Shown here: positions 59,709-64,000 of the stretch, piece by piece | How the letters are laid out: every line of letters starts with the position of its first letter | Position numbering within the stretch: position 1 is the first letter of the stretch | NCBI RefSeq assembly: GCF_037392515.1 | Contig: NC_090283.1 | Span: forward strand, 23,568,249 to 23,632,248 | DNA: 64,000 bases | DNA from: Haliotis asinina | Taxonomy: Eukaryota; Mollusca; Gastropoda; Lepetellida; Haliotidae | Direction of reading: 5' to 3' | Translations under genes and position numbers: made by a program | The notes under the pieces: model-generated | Databases searched by the model: none | Seen by the model: only the letters and a program-made list of their open reading frames with translations | Told to the model about the DNA's origin: nothing

Positions 59709-60529
59709 GGTCAACAACATGAGGTTACTACTGGTGATACGTGTGTTACGTTTAGGACAGTGTATAAAAAAAGATAAAAGTATTTTAAAAATATTTAAAT
59801 GTATCAACATTGATTATGACATTTCAAAATATAACTGAGATGACTCTGTTTGCAAACATACCTCACACATAAATGTCGTTTTCTAATTGGCTGAGCTAAT
59901 CAATGTACCCTGCTTACAAGTGAGTAATTTTTACTCTGTTACCCGCTGGAAATGCCGAACTGTGGGAATTAGTTTGTTTTTCGTGTTAGGAGTGTTTGGG
60001 CTCTTGCCTATCTCCGGTACACCTCATAATGTATACGTTAATCACTCTTACAGGGTAGTTATTTAAATAAACTTTGCAAGGGCTTTACTTCCCTGTGAGG
60101 GTGACTAAATGACATACACCAGGAGGACATATTTAGTTAATACGCATGTAATGTAGTAGGCACGGTGAAGGTTGTCAAAATACGTACAATTTGTAAACAG
60201 AAATAACTGCTCTGTGACAGTTATTCAGTTATGCTGACACAACTCTTCTAAGAACAACGAACATAACTTTCCCTAATGGTTTAAAATCCAATACTCTTGC
60301 TTCCAACAGTTCAAAATAGATGTACCCTCTATGTATGGGACCAATGAACAACTTGTATTAGTACAAGAGACGAGTAAGTGCATTCCCTGATGGTGTCCGC
60401 ACTATTGTGTTTGATTCGACATGCTTTGTGATAAAGGTGAAATATTACCTTATGTATGCACCTTTGAGTAACAGAGGTTTGACAAGGATCATAAGTTGTT
60501 ATTTCAACATCTAATATACAACTCCGGAT
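59709..60529. other. No gene recognised
   Basis: A+T-rich sequence. GGGACCAATGAACAACTTG at 60338 resembles an arm of the short inverted-repeat element at 26199. Confidence 0.45.
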
Positions 60530-62440
60530 GCTGTCCTTAGAGAGTGGTAAATACGTGAACCCATTTTGAAAATAAGATTACTATGACACATCGGGGGCTG
60601 ATACTGGTGTCCTCATACAGTGGTAAGTACGTGACATGTTATGAAAATTAGATTACTACAGGACATCGGGTGCTGATACTGGTGTCCTCATATAGTGGTA
60701 AATACGTGACCAGGTTATGGAAATTAGATTACTATAAGACACCGGGTGCTGATACTGGTGTCCTCATAAAGTGGTAAGTACGTGACCCCATTATGAAAAT
60801 TAGATTACTACAACACACCGGGTGCTGATACTGGTGTCCTCATAAAGTGGTAAGTACGTGACCACGTTATGAAAATTAGATTACTATAAGACATCGGGGG
60901 CTGATACTGGTGTCCTCATATAGTGATAAATACGTGACCAGGTTATGAAAATTAGATTACTAAAAGACACCGGGTGCTGATACTGGTGTCTTCATACTGT
61001 GGTAAATACGTGAACCCATTATGAAAATAAGATTACTATGACACACTGGGTGCTGATACTGGTGTCCTCATACAGTGGTAAATACGTGACCCCGTTATGA
61101 AAATTAGATTACTATGACACATCGGGTGCTGATACTGGTGTCCTCACATAGTGGTAAGTACGTGACACGTTATGAAAATTAGATTACTATAAGACATCGG
61201 GTGCTGATACTGGTGTCCTCATATAGTGGTAAATACGTGACCAGGTTATGGAAATTAGATTACTATAAGACACCGGGTGCTGATACTGGTGTCCTCATAA
61301 AGTGGTAAGTACGTGACCCCATTATGAAAATTAGATTACTACAACACACCGGGTGCTGACACTGGTGTCCTCACATAGTGGTAAGTACGTGACCCCGTTA
61401 TGAAAATTAGATTACTATAAGACATCGGGTGCTGATACTGGTGTCCTCATATAGTGATAAATACGTGACCAGGTTATGAAAATTAGATTACTATAAGACA
61501 CCGGGTGCTGATACTGGTGTCCTCATAAAGTGGTAAGTACGTGACCACGTTATGAAAATTAGATTACTATAAGACATCGGGTGCTGATACTGGTGTCCTC
61601 ATATAGTGATAAATACGTGACCAGGTTATGAAAATTAGATTACTAAAAGACACCGGGTGCTGATACTGGTGTCCTCATACAGTGGTAAGTACGTGACCCC
61701 GTTATGAAAATTAGATTACTATAAGACATCGGGTGCTGATACTGGTGTCCTCATATAGTGATAAATACGTGACCAGGTTATGAAAATTACATTACTATAA
61801 GACACCGGGTGCTGATACTGGTGTCTTCATACTGTGGTAAATACGTGAACCCATTATGAAAATAAGATTACTATGACACACTGGGTGCTGATACTGGTGT
61901 CCTCATACAGTGGTAAATACGTGACCCCGTTCTAAAAATTAGATTACTATGACACATCGGGTGCTGATACTGGTGTCCTCATACAGTGGTAAGTACGTGA
62001 CCCCGTTATGAAAATTAGATTACTATGACACATCGGGTGCTGATACTGGTGTCCTCATACAGTGGTAAGTACGTGACACGTTATGAAAATTAGATTACTA
62101 TAAGACATCGGGTGCTGATACTGGTGTCCTCATATAGTGGTAAATACGTGACCAGGTTATGGAAATTAGATTACTATAAGACACCGGGTGCTGATACTGG
62201 TGTCCTCATATAGTGGTAAGTACGTGACCCCGTTATGAAAATTAGATTACTATAACACACCAGGTGCTGATACTGGTGTCCTCATACAGTGGTAAATACG
62301 TGACCCCGTTATGAAAATTAGATTACTATAAGACACCGGGTGCTGATACTGTTGTCCGCATATAGTGGTAAGTGCGTGACCCCGTTATGAAAATTAGATT
62401 ACCTTAAGACACCGGGTGCTAATACCGGTGTCCTGTTTTC
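60530..62440. repeat. 76-bp minisatellite, ~25 units
   Basis: Each unit has GACACCGGGTGCTGATACTG, GTGTCCTCATATAGTGGTAA, (G/A)TACGTGACC and TTATGAAAATTAGATTACTA. About half of the units read GTGGTAAGTACG, the rest GTGGTAAATACG or GTGATAAATACG. Variant order repeats at about 530 bp (7 units) and about 910 bp (12 units), for example GGTTATGGAAATT at 60713, 61245 and 62154. Confidence 0.95.
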
Positions 62441-63202
62441 ACTCCTAGCTTAATATAAGTCACCAGATGCTCTAGGACAATAACAATAATGTTCCTTTCA
62501 CAATAACAATAGTTACTTACAGGGTCTGTTTTGTATGAAAGGCATTACTATTACTGTAGCTCACCTGATATGCAGGCAATAGCGTAATATGTCCAGTAAA
62601 GACCATGAGTTAATCGATGTAAATTTTCATGTGAAGACGCATGGATGCTAAATGAGCTTATCTTCGGAAGCCTTTTCGGGACATTTTCTTGAACTAAACA
62701 TGCATCTTGAAAGGACAAGGTATGATAGAGGCCCTTATTTGCCCACAACATGTCATGATTATCAAATTTTTTCAACACGATAATTTTAGCATAAAAGGAG
62801 CTAAATTAATTGTTGAAGTTACCGCCAATTGCATTTTCATTTTTTTAGTGTTGTTAGTTTTCCTCTTTGAAGACCTCAAAGTTAACATATTTTACATTCT
62901 ACCATTAGGTCAGACCAGTCCATTATCGTGTTGGGAGAGGGTTATCCAAATAGACTGGTTTCCGTTGTATTTAGATTTGTTTATCTGAACCAAGCTGTTA
63001 AGCATTAAATTATTGCAATGTATAGACAGTTGTTTGTTTTCTGTAGACAATACGTTTTAGGTTACGATGTATGTTAATAAATACGAAAGGCACCTTTAAT
63101 ACCTTTCACAGACGAGTTCAATTCGCCTCTCGCGCCATGCCGGATTACACAGTGCCTTCCGCGGAAGGAAGGAGTTCGATTTTAAATCGGTTATGGTAGA
63201 AT
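62441..63202. other. No gene recognised
   Basis: A hydrophobic open frame at 62707-62988 has a membrane-like stretch (FIFLVLLVFLF) but no family match or splice context. Confidence 0.45.
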
Positions 63203-63327
63203 GGAGATAAACGTACTGTGTTGGAAAATTAGATGAATGTTACGCGTGAGGTTTCAAATGATTAATTTAGAGACTATCAATTCTGCATAACATTCATCTA
63301 ATTTTCCAACACAGTACGTTTATCTCC
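63203..63327. mobile_element. 125-bp palindromic MITE
   Basis: GGAGATAAACGTACTGTG and TTGGAAAATTAGATGAATG are followed after a short spacer by their complements in reverse order, giving arms of about 39 bp without mismatch. The same family occurs at 45129. Confidence 0.85.
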
Positions 63328-63378
63328 TAAATATCTTCTAGAAACCTACATTTTCTGATTTTCAGAGTGATAGAAAAG

Positions 63379-63480
63379 TGTGAGCAAAAGCGTGCCCATC
63401 CCAATTTTTTCACCACATATGAAGAGAGTAAATTAGAACGCACACCTAAAAATTTGTGGTGGGTCACGCTTTTGCTCACA
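63379..63480. repeat. Inverted-repeat element with 16-bp perfect arms
   Basis: TGTGAGCAAAAGCGTG at 63379-63394 faces CACGCTTTTGCTCACA at 63465-63480. Partial complement continues inward (CACCACA and TGTGGTG). Confidence 0.8.
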
Positions 63481-63650
63481 TCAAAATCTTTAAAAAAGTA
63501 CATTTTTTTCGGTTTATGAAATTGCCCCATACAACATCTCAAAAAATAAACACTGACATAAACAAACATCTTTAAAAACAATCCATCACATTTACACATC
63601 TGTTCCATGATATGTTATATTTTGAATGGTTTTGTGCTCTAAAATACATA

Positions 63651-64000
63651 CAGTCAAACCCCGTTGTGTCGAACTCGTTGGGTCCAAGGGGAAAGTTCGA
63701 CTTATCCGAGTGTTCGACACATCCGTCAGCATTGAAAAGACCAAGAACCAACACGACCACGTTGCTTAACACATCGTTATTTTGCAGTAGGATACACATA
63801 CGAACAATATATCTTTGCAATAAACGTTTACGGCAGTATTGATCTTTAAATTACAACATATACAAATGTAAATCAATTCAATCACTTTATTCGTCATGGC
63901 AAATAAATATACATACAAAAAGATAAGAACAAGAATAATTTAACAAACTCACAAGCGATCCCATTTAGTTGACAGCACTAATTCATTTTCATTCAGTATA
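63651..64000 (+). mobile_element. End of a pogo/Tigger-like transposon
   Basis: After TA at 63649-63650 comes CAGTCAAACCCCGTTGTG, TCGAACTCGTTGGGTCC and AAGTTCGACTTATCCG. CAGTCAAACC...CGAAC ends with TA target duplication are characteristic of pogo/Tigger (Tc1-mariner superfamily). The other end is not found, so it is cut by the window or deleted. Confidence 0.55.

Noticed and set aside
62707-62988. 93-codon membrane-like frame, considered as the missing P450 anchor exon
   Set aside because: It is on the plus strand, opposite to the P450, and has no proline-rich hinge after the hydrophobic segment.

Overview
The window looks like nuclear DNA of a marine mollusc, most likely a gastropod such as an abalone (Haliotis). 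This is inferred from spliced animal genes with GT-AG introns, low gene density, very many tandem repeats, and two dispersed repeat families ending in a 'GCGTAAAACTAAACTCACTCAC' type tail that I associate from memory with Haliotis. There are no operons and nothing bacterial.

Layout. (1) 2.2-8.6 kb, minus strand: a four-exon ganglioside GM2 activator-like gene (gene A). (2) 10.5-23.8 kb: a very large minisatellite of about 168 copies of a 79-bp unit, with kilobase-scale higher-order duplications. (3) 28.7-33.3 kb, plus strand: a second GM2 activator-like gene (gene B) with the same exon plan. A and B are divergently oriented, with the array between them. (4) 34-39.5 kb: mostly repeats, including a TTAA-flanked DNA transposon carrying a THAP-type zinc-finger fragment. 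(5) 39.6-54.9 kb, minus strand: nine recognisable exons of a cytochrome P450 gene lacking its 5' end. It has two in-frame stop codons and unusual residues at two active-site motifs, so it is probably a pseudogene or a degenerate P450. Its introns hold a broken BEL/Pao LTR element, a C2H2 zinc-finger fragment, an initiator-tRNA-like sequence and many SINE-like copies. (6) 54.9-56.7 kb: a 52-bp minisatellite that starts exactly at a P450 3' splice site and is split by a 724-bp inverted-repeat transposon. (7) 56.8-58.6 kb: a second copy of the TTAA element beside another repeat. (8) 58.6-64 kb: no gene seen; a 24-bp and a 76-bp minisatellite, two palindromic elements and the end of a pogo/Tigger-like transposon.

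Genes A and B encode predicted secreted ML-domain lipid-binding proteins. The P450 would be a membrane haem enzyme and has no evident functional link to them. I saw no convincing new gene system. The most unusual items are the minisatellite that multiplies a splice acceptor, the nested structure of the 79-bp array between the paralogues, and the paired TTAA/THAP elements.
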